Shown here one piece after another: positions 50,649-59,603 of a stretch of DNA of 64,000 nt. The stretch covers positions 62,001-126,000 of the forward strand of contig NZ_JAUKWH010000001.1 in NCBI RefSeq assembly GCF_030504625.1, in the 5' to 3' direction. A program made the position numbers and the translations under genes. A model generated the notes under the pieces. That model worked only from the letters and a program-made list of their open reading frames with translations. It ran no database searches and was not told where the DNA came from. The DNA comes from Neisseria sp. MVDL19-042950 (GTDB taxonomy: Bacteria > Pseudomonadota > Gammaproteobacteria > Burkholderiales > Neisseriaceae). The first letter of the stretch is position 1. Each line of letters opens with the position of its first letter.

Positions 50649-52106
50649 ATGAAACCCCGTTTGAACCCTGTTGCAAGCAGCCTGATGTTGGCGTTGATAC
50701 TCGCCGCCTGCAAAAGCACCGTTGTTCCGCTCGAAAGCAAAATCGATATTCCGCAAGCCTTCAGCCAAGCGGAAGCGGCGCGCGGCAGCGCGGAAATCGG
50801 CCGCTGGTGGCAGCATTGGAACGACCCCGTACTCAGCCGCTTAATCGAACAAGGTTTGCAGCAAAACCACGATATCCAAATCGCCCGCAGCCGTTTGAAC
50901 GAAGCGCGTGCCATTGAGCGCTTGGCCGATGCCGATAAAGGCCCGACGGTCGGCGCGGGCGCGGAAGCATCGCGCCTCAACGCCCGCATCAGCAACCCGC
51001 TGAGCGACGAAGCCCGCGCCGTGCTCGGAAGGATTCCGCAGGCTGCCGATTTGGCGGGCGAGCGTTTCACGTTGAAAGGCAACAGCCTCACGGGTGGCTT
51101 TTCCGCGTCGTGGGAGCCGGATATTTTCGGGCAGAAACGCAGCGATGCCGATGCCGCCGCTTATGCCGCACTCGGCAGGCAGGAAGAAGTGTACGGCACG
51201 CAAGTGCTGATCGGTGGCGAAATTGCCGAGCATTACCTGCAAGCCCGCGCTGCCCAAGCACGTTTGAAGTCGGTAAACCGCAATATCGCCACCGTCGAGC
51301 GGCTGGCGAAATATGTGCAAGGCCGTTTCAAAGCAGGCCACGTTACCGCTTATGAAGTGGACGAAGTCGCCAGCAAGCTCACCGCCTTGCGCGCCAAGCA
51401 AAGCACCATCGAATCGGAATACGCCGCCCATGTGCGCAGCATCGCCGTGCTTACCGGCCAAACCCCGCAAACATTTGCCTTGCCTGAAAGCAGCGTCAAC
51501 ATCTTGACTACGCAACCCGCCGCACCGAGCGGCCAAACCCCGCAAGGCCTGCTTGAGCGCCGCCCCGACATCCGCGCCCATGCCGCGCAAGTGAACGCCT
51601 ACGCCGCCAAACTCGCCAGCGCCAAAGCCGATTTGCTGCCGCGTTTTACCATCGAATTTTTGGGCAGGGGCACCATCAGTATCGACAGCGATAGCGATTT
51701 AAAAGGCTGGGGCAGCTTGATCAAAGCAGGCATCACAGTGCCGATTTTCACCAACGGACGCATCAAAGCCAATATCGCCGCCGCCGATGCACGGCTTCAG
51801 ACGGCCTTATTGCAATACGACCAAAACATCCTCAAAGCCCTCGGCGAAGTGGACAGCGCATATCAGGCACACAGCGCGCTTACCCGCCAAAACACCTTGC
51901 TGGTTACTGCGCACAAACAGGCGGCAAAACAGGCGGGCGATGCCGAAAAACTGTTTAAATACGGCCAAAAAACGCTCGATAACGCCCTCACCGCACGCCT
52001 GAACGAAGAAGCGATGCAGGAAAATCTGATTCAATCGCAACTGGCGCGCGCGCGGATGTTGGTTGGTTTGTATAAGGCCTTGGGCGGCGGCTGGGTCGGC
52101 GGGTAA
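50649..52106 (+). CDS. TolC-like outer-membrane efflux lipoprotein (NodT family)
   Basis: A 485-residue outer-membrane factor with a lipoprotein signal ending ILAAC (Cys21). It shows the usual duplicated structure: WWQHWNDPVLSRLIEQGLQQNHDIQIARSRLNEAR, SWEPDIFGQKRSDADAA, LLERRPDIRAHAAQVNAYAAKLASAKADLLPRF and the closing YKALGGGW. It forms the exit duct of a tripartite pump. No RND pump is adjacent; the HlyD-RbbA-YhhJ exporter 10-25 kb upstream lacks its own outer-membrane partner, so the two may work together, but this is inference. A TG-DUS lies 21 bases before the ATG. Confidence 0.9.
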   Translation: MKPRLNPVASSLMLALILAACKSTVVPLESKIDIPQAFSQAEAARGSAEIGRWWQHWNDPVLSRLIEQGLQQNHDIQIARSRLNEARAIERLADADKGPTVGAGAEASRLNARISNPLSDEARAVLGRIPQAADLAGERFTLKGNSLTGGFSASWEPDIFGQKRSDADAAAYAALGRQEEVYGTQVLIGGEIAEHYLQARAAQARLKSVNRNIATVERLAKYVQGRFKAGHVTAYEVDEVASKLTALRAKQSTIESEYAAHVRSIAVLTGQTPQTFALPESSVNILTTQPAAPSGQTPQGLLERRPDIRAHAAQVNAYAAKLASAKADLLPRFTIEFLGRGTISIDSDSDLKGWGSLIKAGITVPIFTNGRIKANIAAADARLQTALLQYDQNILKALGEVDSAYQAHSALTRQNTLLVTAHKQAAKQAGDAEKLFKYGQKTLDNALTARLNEEAMQENLIQSQLARARMLVGLYKALGGGWVGG

Positions 52107-52217
52107 ACGAAGCGGTGAAAGCCGTTGTCTCACCAACATTGCTTGCTCCGGCGTATTCCCGCTGAGTTTGCGGTATCGACGTAAGTTTCAGGCCGTCTGA
52201 AAGCCCGTGCGGACGGC

Positions 52218-52247
52218 CTGACAAATCCGTTGCCGCTGGGCTATAAT
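52218..52247 (+). promoter_or_regulatory. Promoter of lptE-holA
   Basis: CTGACA (52218-52223), an 18-base spacer, TATAAT (52242-52247). The -35 overlaps a degenerate uptake sequence. Confidence 0.6.
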
Positions 52248-52280
52248 CCAAGCCTGTTTATTCTCAAACGAAAGCCGTAT

Positions 52281-52751
52281 ATGAACAAAATCCTACTGCC
52301 CGCCGCCGCGCTGATCCTTGCCGCCTGCGGCTTCCATTTGAAAGGCATGGGCAACATATCCGGTTCGCTGCCGTATCAGGAATGGCATGTTGCGGGCGGC
52401 CAAATGCAGCAACCGTTGGAAAACGCCCTGCGCCGCGCCGACGGCAAGCCCGCAACCCAAGCTCCGGTATCGGTTACCGTAACCAATATCGAAACCCGCC
52501 GCGACATTTACACCATCACGCGTGCGGCGGACATCAATGAATTTCTGCTGATTCTGCGCGTAGAAGCCCAAGCCGCCAAAAACGGCCAACCATGGGGAGA
52601 GCCGATGGTGGTGCTGGTGCAGCGTAAAATGGATTACGCCGACAGCGAAGTGTTGGGCAAACAGGAAGAAGAAGCCACTATTTGGGCGGAAATGCGTGCC
52701 GATGCAGCCGACCAAATCGTGCGCCGCCTAACCTTTTTGAAGGCCAACTGA
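52281..52751 (+). CDS. lptE: LPS-assembly lipoprotein LptE
   Basis: A 156-residue outer-membrane lipoprotein that plugs the LptD barrel and helps insert lipooligosaccharide. The signal MNKILLPAAALILAAC ends in lipobox LAAC and is followed by GFHLKGMG, the LptE hallmark. The rest (VSVTVTNIETRRDIYTIT and ADSEVLGKQEEEATIWAEMRADAADQIVRRL) fits the family. The stop overlaps the holA start (TGATG). The lptE-holA pairing is common in proteobacteria and supports both calls. The start at 52281 is the one with the signal peptide. Confidence 0.92.
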   Translation: MNKILLPAAALILAACGFHLKGMGNISGSLPYQEWHVAGGQMQQPLENALRRADGKPATQAPVSVTVTNIETRRDIYTITRAADINEFLLILRVEAQAAKNGQPWGEPMVVLVQRKMDYADSEVLGKQEEEATIWAEMRADAADQIVRRLTFLKAN

Positions 52752-53752
52752 TGCCGGTGATGAGTATCGAACAGGTGTCGCCCGATTTGCCGTTGAAACC
52801 GCTGTATGTGATTCACGGCGAAGAGGATTTGCTTCGCGTGGAAGCATTGGACACTTTACGCGCCGCCGCCAAACAGCAAGGCTATCTCAACCGCGAAGTT
52901 TATACCGCCGATAATGCGTTCGATTGGAACGAATTATTGCAGTCTGCAGGCAGCATGGGTTTGTTTGCCGATCTGAAGCTGCTGGAAATCCATATCCCGA
53001 ACGGCAAACCCGGCAAAAACGGCGGCGATGCGCTGCAATCGCTGGCGGAAAATCTGCCGGAAGACACCGTAATCATTGTGATGCTGCCCAAACTCGAACG
53101 CGCCCAAACGCAGGCCAAATGGTTCGGCGCGTTGGCGGCGCACGGCGTGGTGTTGGAAGCCAAAGCCGTTACCGGCGCAGCCTTGCCGCAATGGATAAGA
53201 GGCCGTCTGAACGCCTTAAACCTCAATATCGAACCCGATGCGCTGGCTTTGTTTGCCGAACGCGTGGAGGGCAATCTCTTGGCCGCCAAGCAGGAAATCG
53301 ACAAGCTCGCGCTGCTGCATCCTGCCGGCCATCTCGTGAATATGGCGGATGCCGAAGCCGCCGTCGCCAATGTCGCCCGTTTTGATGTGTTCCAACTTGC
53401 CGGAGCGTGGATGAGCGGCGACAGCGCCCGCGTTGCCCGCCTGCTCGAAGGTTTGGAAGCCGAAGGCGAAGAGCCGGTGTTGCTGCTGTGGGCGGTGGCC
53501 GAAGACATCCGCACCCTGATCCGCCTGACCGCCGCGCTGAAGCAAGGCCAGAGCATACAGGCCGTGCGCAACAGCCTGCGTTTGTGGGGCGACAAACAAA
53601 CCCTCGCACCGATGGCGGTAAAGCGCATCAGCATCAGCCGTTTGCTTGCCGCCTTGCAGGATTGCGCCCGCATCGACCGCATCATCAAGGGCGCGGAAGA
53701 CGGCAATGCGTGGGCGGAATTTAAACATTTGGTTACGGGTTTGGCCTTGTAA
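52751..53752 (+). CDS. holA: DNA polymerase III delta subunit
   Basis: Delta opens the beta sliding clamp as part of the clamp loader. The 333-residue protein has PLYVIHGEEDLLRVEALDTLRAAA at its N-terminus, the AAA+-like fold with VIIVMLPKLERAQTQAKW, LFAERVEGNLLAAKQEIDKLAL (the delta signature) and a C-terminal helical collar domain. The start ATG overlaps the lptE stop by one base, so translation is coupled. Motifs and length agree with the family. A DUS is read in frame as RGRLNAL. Confidence 0.94.
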   Translation: MPVMSIEQVSPDLPLKPLYVIHGEEDLLRVEALDTLRAAAKQQGYLNREVYTADNAFDWNELLQSAGSMGLFADLKLLEIHIPNGKPGKNGGDALQSLAENLPEDTVIIVMLPKLERAQTQAKWFGALAAHGVVLEAKAVTGAALPQWIRGRLNALNLNIEPDALALFAERVEGNLLAAKQEIDKLALLHPAGHLVNMADAEAAVANVARFDVFQLAGAWMSGDSARVARLLEGLEAEGEEPVLLLWAVAEDIRTLIRLTAALKQGQSIQAVRNSLRLWGDKQTLAPMAVKRISISRLLAALQDCARIDRIIKGAEDGNAWAEFKHLVTGLAL

Positions 53753-53888
53753 CAGATATAATGTGCACCTATCTATACAACAGGCCGTCTGAAAACTTTT
53801 AGCGAAACCCGCGCTCGTTTTGGTAAAGCTCACAAAGTTCGCTTTCAGACGGCCTGAAAAACCAAGTTCTTCAAGGAAACACAAACAT

Positions 53889-54308
53889 ATGGATAATAAA
53901 ACCAAACTCCGCTTAGGCGGACTTGCATTGCTGGCCACTGCCGTATTAAGTTTGATACTCGTGCTGTTTACCGATTCATGGCCGGTTGCCATTCTATTGG
54001 CCATCGGCATCATGTCGGGAGTTGTCGGCGGGTTGATTTGGTCTTCGCGCCGCCAGCAACGCCAGTTTCTCGAACGCCTGAAAAAATTCGACATCGACCC
54101 CGAAAAAGGCCGCGTCAACGAAGCCAACCTGCGCCGTATGTATCACAGCGGCGGCCAAGCCCAGAAAGACGTGATTACCATCATCTGCATGTCGCAAAAC
54201 TGTTCGGTGGACGAAGCCCATGAGATGATGAAAAAACGCCCGACCCGCCAGCAAATGAACCAAATGGCGCAACAACAGATGAAAGGCCAGCGCAGGCCGC
54301 ACCGTTAA
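53889..54308 (+). CDS. Unrecognised small membrane protein
   Basis: A 139-residue protein with two adjacent hydrophobic helices (about residues 9-26 and 30-48, LGGLALLATAVLSLILVLF and VAILLAIGIMSGVVGGLIW), then a cytosolic, charged, helical C-terminus (RRQQRQFLERLKKFDIDPEKGR) ending in a Gln/Met-rich tail (RQQMNQMAQQQMKGQ). I recognise no family. AAGGAAAC lies upstream of the ATG. A DUS hairpin follows. The upstream gap has a partial repeat (TTAGCGAAACC and CACAAAGTT) also seen near 50550. Confidence 0.65.
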   Translation: MDNKTKLRLGGLALLATAVLSLILVLFTDSWPVAILLAIGIMSGVVGGLIWSSRRQQRQFLERLKKFDIDPEKGRVNEANLRRMYHSGGQAQKDVITIICMSQNCSVDEAHEMMKKRPTRQQMNQMAQQQMKGQRRPHR

Positions 54309-54330
54309 CGGGTTGGAGCCGGGATACCGG

Positions 54331-54362
54331 CAGGCCGTCTGAAAACAGTTTTCAGACGGCCT
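54331..54362 (+). terminator. DUS inverted-pair terminator
   Basis: CAGGCCGTCTGAAAAC faces its complement across the centre, ending at 54362. Confidence 0.8.
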
Positions 54363-54490
54363 GTTTCATTTCGATATAAAGGAAAACCGGAATCCGATGC
54401 CGTCTGAAAACGCAGGCGGCGCGGCAAACCCGCCTGCAAGCTGCAGGCGTTTCGTTTATAATGCTGGCTTTTCCGCCTGCCCCAAAAACC

Positions 54491-54922
54491 ATGAAAACCG
54501 TAGAGAAAAACGTATTGGTGCTGCACAGCGCCGAGCAGATGTTCGAACTGGTCGATAAAGTAGAGGACTACCCCAAGTTCCTGCCGTGGTACAGCAAAAC
54601 CGAAATCATCGAGCGCAACGGCAACGAGTTGAAGGCACGTCTTTTCATGGACTACATGAAAGTGCAGCAGTCTTTCGCCACGCATAACCACAACGTGCCC
54701 GGGCGCGAAATCCGCATGGATTTGCTCGAAGGGCCGTTCAAAACCCTGCAAGGCACTTGGACATTCATTCCGCTGGGCGACGATTGCTGCAAAATCGAAT
54801 TCAGGCTGCAATACGATTTTTCCAGCAGCCTGCTTTCCGCGCTGATTTCGCCGGTGTTCAACCACCTTTCCGGCACGTTGGTGGACGCATTTATCAAAGA
54901 GGCGGACCGCCGCTATGGTTGA
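54491..54922 (+). CDS. ratA: RatA-like ubiquinone-binding (COQ10/START) protein
   Basis: A 143-residue START-fold protein: [39 protein letters not shown] and [19 protein letters not shown] are typical of the COQ10/RatA family. The E. coli member was described as RatA, a ribosome-association toxin; the fold suggests binding of ubiquinone. It overlaps rnfH by eight bases, the conserved ratA-ratB pair. A TATAAT box lies at 54457-54462, about 30 bases before the ATG. Confidence 0.88.
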   Translation: MKTVEKNVLVLHSAEQMFELVDKVEDYPKFLPWYSKTEIIERNGNELKARLFMDYMKVQQSFATHNHNVPGREIRMDLLEGPFKTLQGTWTFIPLGDDCCKIEFRLQYDFSSSLLSALISPVFNHLSGTLVDAFIKEADRRYG

Positions 54923-55199
54923 AATCGAAATCGCTTACGGCACGGCGGAGAAACAACTGCTCGAAACCATGCAGGTGGAAGAGGGTACCACGACGCGGCA
55001 GGCGGTGCTGCAAAGCCGTATCGCCGCCGAATTTCCCGATGCCGATGTTGAAAAAGCGCCGTTGGGCATTTTCGGCAAAGCGGTAAAAGACGATACCGTG
55101 CTGCGCGATAAAGACCGCGTGGAAGTATACCGCCCGCTGCTGATAGACCCGAAAGAAGCCCGCCGTCTGCGGGTGCAGTCGAAAAACGAAGAAGCGTAA
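54915..55199 (+). CDS. rnfH: RnfH family protein (RatB)
   Basis: A 94-residue protein with a ubiquitin-like fold: [26 protein letters not shown] at the start, then [27 protein letters not shown], the strongly conserved RnfH C-terminus. The molecular role is not settled; the Rnf complex genes are elsewhere. It overlaps ratA by eight bases. A DUS pair (about 55203-55233) follows the stop, separating it from pth. Confidence 0.92.
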   Translation: MVEIEIAYGTAEKQLLETMQVEEGTTTRQAVLQSRIAAEFPDADVEKAPLGIFGKAVKDDTVLRDKDRVEVYRPLLIDPKEARRLRVQSKNEEA

Positions 55200-55265
55200 A
55201 CATGCCGTCTGAAGAACCGTTTTCAGACGGCCGCAACCGATAAAAATATATTTTAAGAATACATC

Positions 55266-55844
55266 ATGCCGCAAATCAAACTCATCGCCGGCCTCGGCAA
55301 TCCCGGAAACGAATACGTCCACACCCGCCATAATGCGGGCTTTTGGTTTTTAGACGAACTGGCTTGGGAATGGAAAGCCCATTTCAAGGAAGAAAAGAAA
55401 TTCTACGGCGAAGTAGCGCGTGTCGCCCGACCCGAAGGCGAAGTGTGGCTGTTGAAACCGAATACTTTCATGAACCGCTCCGGCCAAGCCGTGGCTGCGC
55501 TTGCCCAGTTTTATAAAATCAAGCCCGAAGAAATTTTAGTGGTGCATGACGAACTGGATATCCCGTGCGGGCGCATCCGTTTCAAACTCGGCGGCGGCAA
55601 CGGCGGGCATAACGGCTTGAAAGACATTCAGGCGCGGCTCGGCACGCCGAATTTCTACCGCCTGCGTTTGGGTATCGACCATCCGGGCGACCGCAATTTG
55701 GTGGTGTCGTATGTGTTAAACAAGCCGAGTGCCGACGACCGTGCGCTGATAGACGAAGCGGTGGCGAAGTCGTTGAAAAACCTGCCGTTGATTCTGGCAG
55801 GCGAATTTGAAGAAGCGGTGAGGGTGCTGCACAGCGGCAAATAG
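55266..55844 (+). CDS. pth: Peptidyl-tRNA hydrolase
   Basis: Pth releases tRNA from stalled peptidyl-tRNA. The 192-residue protein has [27 protein letters not shown] with the catalytic His in [48 protein letters not shown] and [12 protein letters not shown], all canonical. It is followed by a perfect DUS terminator shared with the convergent cyclophilin gene. Confidence 0.97.
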   Translation: MPQIKLIAGLGNPGNEYVHTRHNAGFWFLDELAWEWKAHFKEEKKFYGEVARVARPEGEVWLLKPNTFMNRSGQAVAALAQFYKIKPEEILVVHDELDIPCGRIRFKLGGGNGGHNGLKDIQARLGTPNFYRLRLGIDHPGDRNLVVSYVLNKPSADDRALIDEAVAKSLKNLPLILAGEFEEAVRVLHSGK

Positions 55845-55870
55845 AATCCGGTAAGCGGACATATCAAGTT

Positions 55871-55905
55871 GAGAGGCCGTCTGAAAACTTTTCAGACGGC
55901 CTCTC
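55871..55905. terminator. DUS inverted-pair terminator, pth / cyclophilin
   Basis: GAGAGGCCGTCTGAAAA with its complement, a perfect stem of 17 pairs serving both convergent genes. Confidence 0.85.
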
Positions 55906-55913
55906 AAGCATTG

Positions 55914-56480
55914 TTACTTAACAATGGTTACTTTATTGATCACGATCGGGCTAACCGGAACATTTTGGTAGTATGCCTGATCGGTGGTTTTTGTTTTGGC
56001 GATCTGATTCACCACATCCATGCCGCTGGTTACTTTGCCGAACACGGCATAGCCGTAGCCTTGGATGGTTTTGCTTTTGAAGTTCAGGAAGTCGTTGTCG
56101 GCCACATTGATGAAAAATTGGCTGGTGGCCGAATTCGGGTTGGCGGTGCGCGCCATGGCAATCGTGCCGACGGTGTTTTTCAGGCCGTTGTCGGCTTCGT
56201 TGCTGATGGCTTTGTCGGTAGCCTTTTGGGTCAGATCCGGCGTAAAACCGCCGCCTTGGATCATGAAGCCGTCGATAACGCGGTGGAAAATCGTGCCGTT
56301 GTAAAAGCCTTTTTGGGCGTAGTTGACAAAGTTGGCTACGGTTTTCGGAGCTTTTTTCTCGTCCAGTGAAAGCTCGATTTTGCCCATATTGGTGTCGATT
56401 ACGGCACGGGTTTCGGCGTGAGTGGAGAGTGCGGCGGCAGCGATCATGCCGCCTAAAATCAGTTTGGGTAAGTGTTTCAT
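55914..56480 (-). CDS. Periplasmic cyclophilin-type peptidyl-prolyl isomerase
   Basis: A 188-residue protein with a Sec signal peptide (MKHLPKLILGGMIAAAALSTHA) and a cyclophilin domain: FHRVIDGFMIQGGGF, with the catalytic arginine, NSATSQFFINVADNDFLNF and YAVFGKVTSGMDVVNQI. It catalyses proline isomerisation in the periplasm and corresponds to PpiA. The gene is monocistronic and convergent with pth. Confidence 0.95.
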   Translation of the reverse strand: MKHLPKLILGGMIAAAALSTHAETRAVIDTNMGKIELSLDEKKAPKTVANFVNYAQKGFYNGTIFHRVIDGFMIQGGGFTPDLTQKATDKAISNEADNGLKNTVGTIAMARTANPNSATSQFFINVADNDFLNFKSKTIQGYGYAVFGKVTSGMDVVNQIAKTKTTDQAYYQNVPVSPIVINKVTIVK

Positions 56481-56632
56481 AAGTTTTCCGATATGTTTTT
56501 AAAATATTGGCGATTAAACGCGAATCATGATGTTCGTATGTGCGGGCTGTGAAACGGTGTCGCAGCCGATTCGGTTTGTCGGGCGTTATTATCGTGGTTT
56601 TCGGCGTAGTATGATGTAAAAGGAATGTAAAA

Positions 56633-56673
56633 GGTTTCAGGCCGCCCGAAAGTATGTTTTCAGACGGCCTTTC
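56633..56673. terminator. Imperfect DUS pair before ccdA end
   Basis: CAGGCCGCCCGAAA (degenerate) faces TTTTCAGACGGCCTTTC (perfect DUS on the minus strand). It lies downstream of ccdA on the minus strand. Confidence 0.6.
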
Positions 56674-56701
56674 GCCAACAAAATAAATATATGACTACAC
56701 T

Positions 56702-57430
56702 TTAAAAACGGGTGGTCAGATCCGTCAGCCATTCGGGGCTAAGCTGAACCAGCAAGATTTCCAATTGCTTGTCAAAACCGGAAAGAACCAGCAAACCGAC
56801 CGCCAGCAAACTCCAACCCATTACCTTCCGGCCGGTGTTGCTGATGGCTGCGAGTTTTTCGCGTTTTTGACGGAATACTTGGCGCGACAGCAAGCCGATG
56901 ATAATCAAAGGAACCACCGCGCCCAAGCTGAACACCATCATCACTACCGCTACGCTGGCGAGGGCTTCGCCTTGGCTGGCCAAAGCAATGGCCGCACCTA
57001 AAGTCGGGCCGATACAGGGTGCCCAAACCATGCCGAGCAGCAAACCTACGCCCAGTTGTCCGAGCCCCGATTCGGGGTTGAAATTGCTCAACCATGCCTC
57101 ACCGCGGCCGCTAAGTGCCGAGGTATAACGTCCCAGCCAGCCTTGCAAGCGGGTATTGAGCAGCCAGATTGCCACCAGCAACATCAACACCGCCGCTCCG
57201 TAGCGTAAATATTGGCTGTCCAAGCCCAATGCCAAGCCCACCGAAGCCACTACCGTGCCGACCAGAGTAAACGACACGGCCATGCCGAAAGCCAATGCAA
57301 ACAAACCGATTTTCTGTTTGGCCATAGCCGAAGTAGCCACAATCGGCAAAATCGGCAGCACGCAAGGAGACAGGGTGGTAAGTACGCCCGCCAGCAGGCT
57401 CAAAGCCAATACGGTAATGCTGATGTCCAT
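56702..57430 (-). CDS. ccdA: CcdA/DsbD-type thiol transporter
   Basis: A 242-residue inner-membrane protein with six helices and the two transmembrane cysteine motifs of the family, LSPCVLPILPIVATSAMAKQK and MVWAPCIGPTLGAAI. CcdA passes electrons from cytosolic thioredoxin across the membrane. It lies nine bases after a periplasmic thioredoxin-like gene and the two probably form one redox pathway, for example for cytochrome c maturation or sulfoxide repair. It lacks the soluble domains of full-length DsbD. Confidence 0.92.
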   Translation of the reverse strand: MDISITVLALSLLAGVLTTLSPCVLPILPIVATSAMAKQKIGLFALAFGMAVSFTLVGTVVASVGLALGLDSQYLRYGAAVLMLLVAIWLLNTRLQGWLGRYTSALSGRGEAWLSNFNPESGLGQLGVGLLLGMVWAPCIGPTLGAAIALASQGEALASVAVVMMVFSLGAVVPLIIIGLLSRQVFRQKREKLAAISNTGRKVMGWSLLAVGLLVLSGFDKQLEILLVQLSPEWLTDLTTRF

Positions 57431-57439
57431 CTTTACTCC

Positions 57440-57817
57440 TTAGTGCGGCAGAGTTACAAACTGACGCAGGCGTTGCGGATTGGTTTCGCCGACGCTGCGG
57501 CGCACTTCTTTGCCGCCGTTAAACAGAATCAGCGTGCTTTGGCGGTTGGCTTTGAATGCCTTGACTTCTTGCTTTTGGGAATCGAAATCTACTTTGAGCA
57601 CGGTTAGATTTTTAAACTCGGGCTCTTGCAGCATGGGTTTTAACACTTGCTCCTGACGGTGGCATACCGGGCACCAGTCGGCATAAATATCAACCAATAC
57701 CGGCTTGCCGTCTTTTTGCAGGGCATCGAATTTTGCCTGTTGGAAGGGTTGGAAATCGGCAGCCAACGCTTGTCCGGCCAACAGTGCAGCGAAGAACATC
57801 GGTATGATTTTTTTCAT
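57440..57817 (-). CDS. Periplasmic thioredoxin-like protein
   Basis: A 125-residue protein with a signal peptide (MKKIIPMFFAALLAGQALA) and a thioredoxin domain with active site YADWCPVCHRQE. The chosen ATG at 57817 is eight bases after AAGGA; an ATG three codons upstream abuts that site and is less likely. The WCPVC motif and the adjacent ccdA suggest that it takes electrons from CcdA and reduces periplasmic disulfides, like the C-terminal domain of DsbD. Confidence 0.9.
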   Translation of the reverse strand: MKKIIPMFFAALLAGQALAADFQPFQQAKFDALQKDGKPVLVDIYADWCPVCHRQEQVLKPMLQEPEFKNLTVLKVDFDSQKQEVKAFKANRQSTLILFNGGKEVRRSVGETNPQRLRQFVTLPH

Positions 57818-57826
57818 GATTCTCAT

Positions 57827-58250
57827 CCTTATGTTAGCGACGGCATCAACAGTTGCCGAAAACGTATCCTATCGTTTTACCGGTAATGCCGTCATTACGA
57901 AAAATGTAACCGAATAGACGCAGCCGAAATCTATTTCTGACATCGCTTTTCCTAAAATTTGGTAAAGAACGAAAGTTGGTAATATTTGAATATTTAAGAA
58001 AAATGAAAAACAATACGGTTTGAAAGACAGAGAGAGAAACGGTGAATTAAGACATTGTTGTAATAAAAAATATTGAAAAATATGAGGTTGTTTAACATCG
58101 TATTAATATTATATGTTAATATGATAACAAATAAAAAACGCAGTAAGCCGCACACACCAAAAATAATAACGGCACAGCCGAGATTTCTTTTGCAGTTACC
58201 GTCAAAAGGAAACACGGCTCTACAAAGGAACGCACCTAAAGGAGCACTTA
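57827..58250. other. AT-rich gene-free region upstream of the cytochrome genes
   Basis: About 420 bases between divergent genes. AT-rich segments near 58090-58130 (TTAATATTATATGTTAATATG) probably hold the cytochrome promoter, but I cannot fix the boxes. GGAACGCACCTAAAGGAGCAC supplies the ribosome binding site of the next gene. No uptake sequence is seen. Confidence 0.5.
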
Positions 58251-59603
58251 ATGAGAACCTTCACCAAAACGGCTTTGGCGGTGGCGGTGTTGTTCGGCAT
58301 GGCATACGGCGGAGCCGAATGGCTTACCCATAACCGTGTCGTTCCGGCACAAGCCGCCGTAAGCGCGGATCAAACCCTCATCAAGCGTGGCGAATATGTT
58401 GCGCGGCTTTCCGACTGTTTTGCCTGCCATACTGCGCCCAAGGGCAAACCTTATGCGGGCGGATTGGCCATGCAAACGCCGCTGGGTGCGGTTTACAGCA
58501 CCAATATCACGCCCGACAAAGCGACGGGTATCGGTTCATACAGCTATCAGCAATTTAAAAATGCCGTGCAACACGGCATACGTTCGGACGGCGCGCTGCT
58601 GTATCCGGCCATGCCTTATCCTTCGTATGTGATTATGCCCGAAGCCGATATGCAGGCGATGTATGCTTATTTTATGCACGGCGTGAAACCTGTTTCCCAA
58701 CAGAATGCCCGCAGCACCTTGCCGCCGGTTTTAAATTGGCGCTGGCCGCTGGCTTATTGGCAGGCTTTATTTGCGCCGCAGCGTCGGTTTCAGGCCGACA
58801 GCCGTTACGACGAACATATCAACTGCGGCAAATACTTGGTTGAAGGCCCTGGCCATTGCGGAGCCTGCCACACGCCGCGCGGTATCGCTTATCAGGAAAA
58901 AGCCCTCAGCGACGACGGCAGCCACTTCTTGAGCGGAGCGGTTATCGACGGCTGGAGGGCCAAGAGTTTGCGCGGCGAGGCGCGCGGGTTGGCTTCTTGG
59001 TCCGAAGCCGAATTGGTGGATTTTTTTGCAAGCGGGCGTACCGGTACCAGCGCGGCATTCGGTGCAATGGCCGATGTGGTGGAACACAGTACGCAGTATT
59101 GGACCGATGGAGACCTCAAAGCCTTGTCGAGCTATCTGAAAACCTTGTCGCCCGCGCCCGGCAAAGAAGCGGAATTGCCGAAACGCGAAGATGTTACTAC
59201 GGCCATGTTGAGAAGCGGTAAATACAGCAGCCGCGGTGCCTTGCTTTATGCCGAGCACTGTATCGTCTGCCACCGCGCCGACGGCAACGGCGTGCCGCGT
59301 GTTTTCCCGGCACTGAATAACAACAGCGCCGTGTATGCCGATGATGCCCAGTCGGTCATCCAAATAACCCTTGAAGGCGGGCGCATGCCGCAGAGCAAGC
59401 ATGATCCCATGGCTTTCAGCATGCCCGGATTCAGGTATTTGAGCGATCAGGATATCGCCGACTTAGCGAACTTTATCCGCAACGGTTGGCAGAACCAAGC
59501 GCCGGAAATCAACAAGGCCGATGTGGCCGAAATCCGCCGTTTTGTGAGAAGCAAAGCACCCAATATCGTGCCGCAGGCAGCATCGGGAGAGCATCATGAA
59601 TAA
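58251..59603 (+). CDS. Three-haem cytochrome c (dehydrogenase subunit type)
   Basis: A 450-residue secreted protein with an N-terminal signal or anchor helix (MRTFTKTALAVAVLFGMAYGGAEW) and three haem-binding motifs, CFACH, CGACH and CIVCH, spaced over three domains. The layout (GEYVARLSDCFACHTAP, GKYLVEGPGHCGACHTPRG, GALLYAEHCIVCH) matches cytochrome subunits of membrane-bound alcohol, gluconate or sorbitol dehydrogenases that pass electrons to ubiquinone. No flavin or quinoprotein dehydrogenase gene is adjacent, so the donor is unknown. It overlaps the next cytochrome gene by eight bases. Confidence 0.88.
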   Translation: MRTFTKTALAVAVLFGMAYGGAEWLTHNRVVPAQAAVSADQTLIKRGEYVARLSDCFACHTAPKGKPYAGGLAMQTPLGAVYSTNITPDKATGIGSYSYQQFKNAVQHGIRSDGALLYPAMPYPSYVIMPEADMQAMYAYFMHGVKPVSQQNARSTLPPVLNWRWPLAYWQALFAPQRRFQADSRYDEHINCGKYLVEGPGHCGACHTPRGIAYQEKALSDDGSHFLSGAVIDGWRAKSLRGEARGLASWSEAELVDFFASGRTGTSAAFGAMADVVEHSTQYWTDGDLKALSSYLKTLSPAPGKEAELPKREDVTTAMLRSGKYSSRGALLYAEHCIVCHRADGNGVPRVFPALNNNSAVYADDAQSVIQITLEGGRMPQSKHDPMAFSMPGFRYLSDQDIADLANFIRNGWQNQAPEINKADVAEIRRFVRSKAPNIVPQAASGEHHE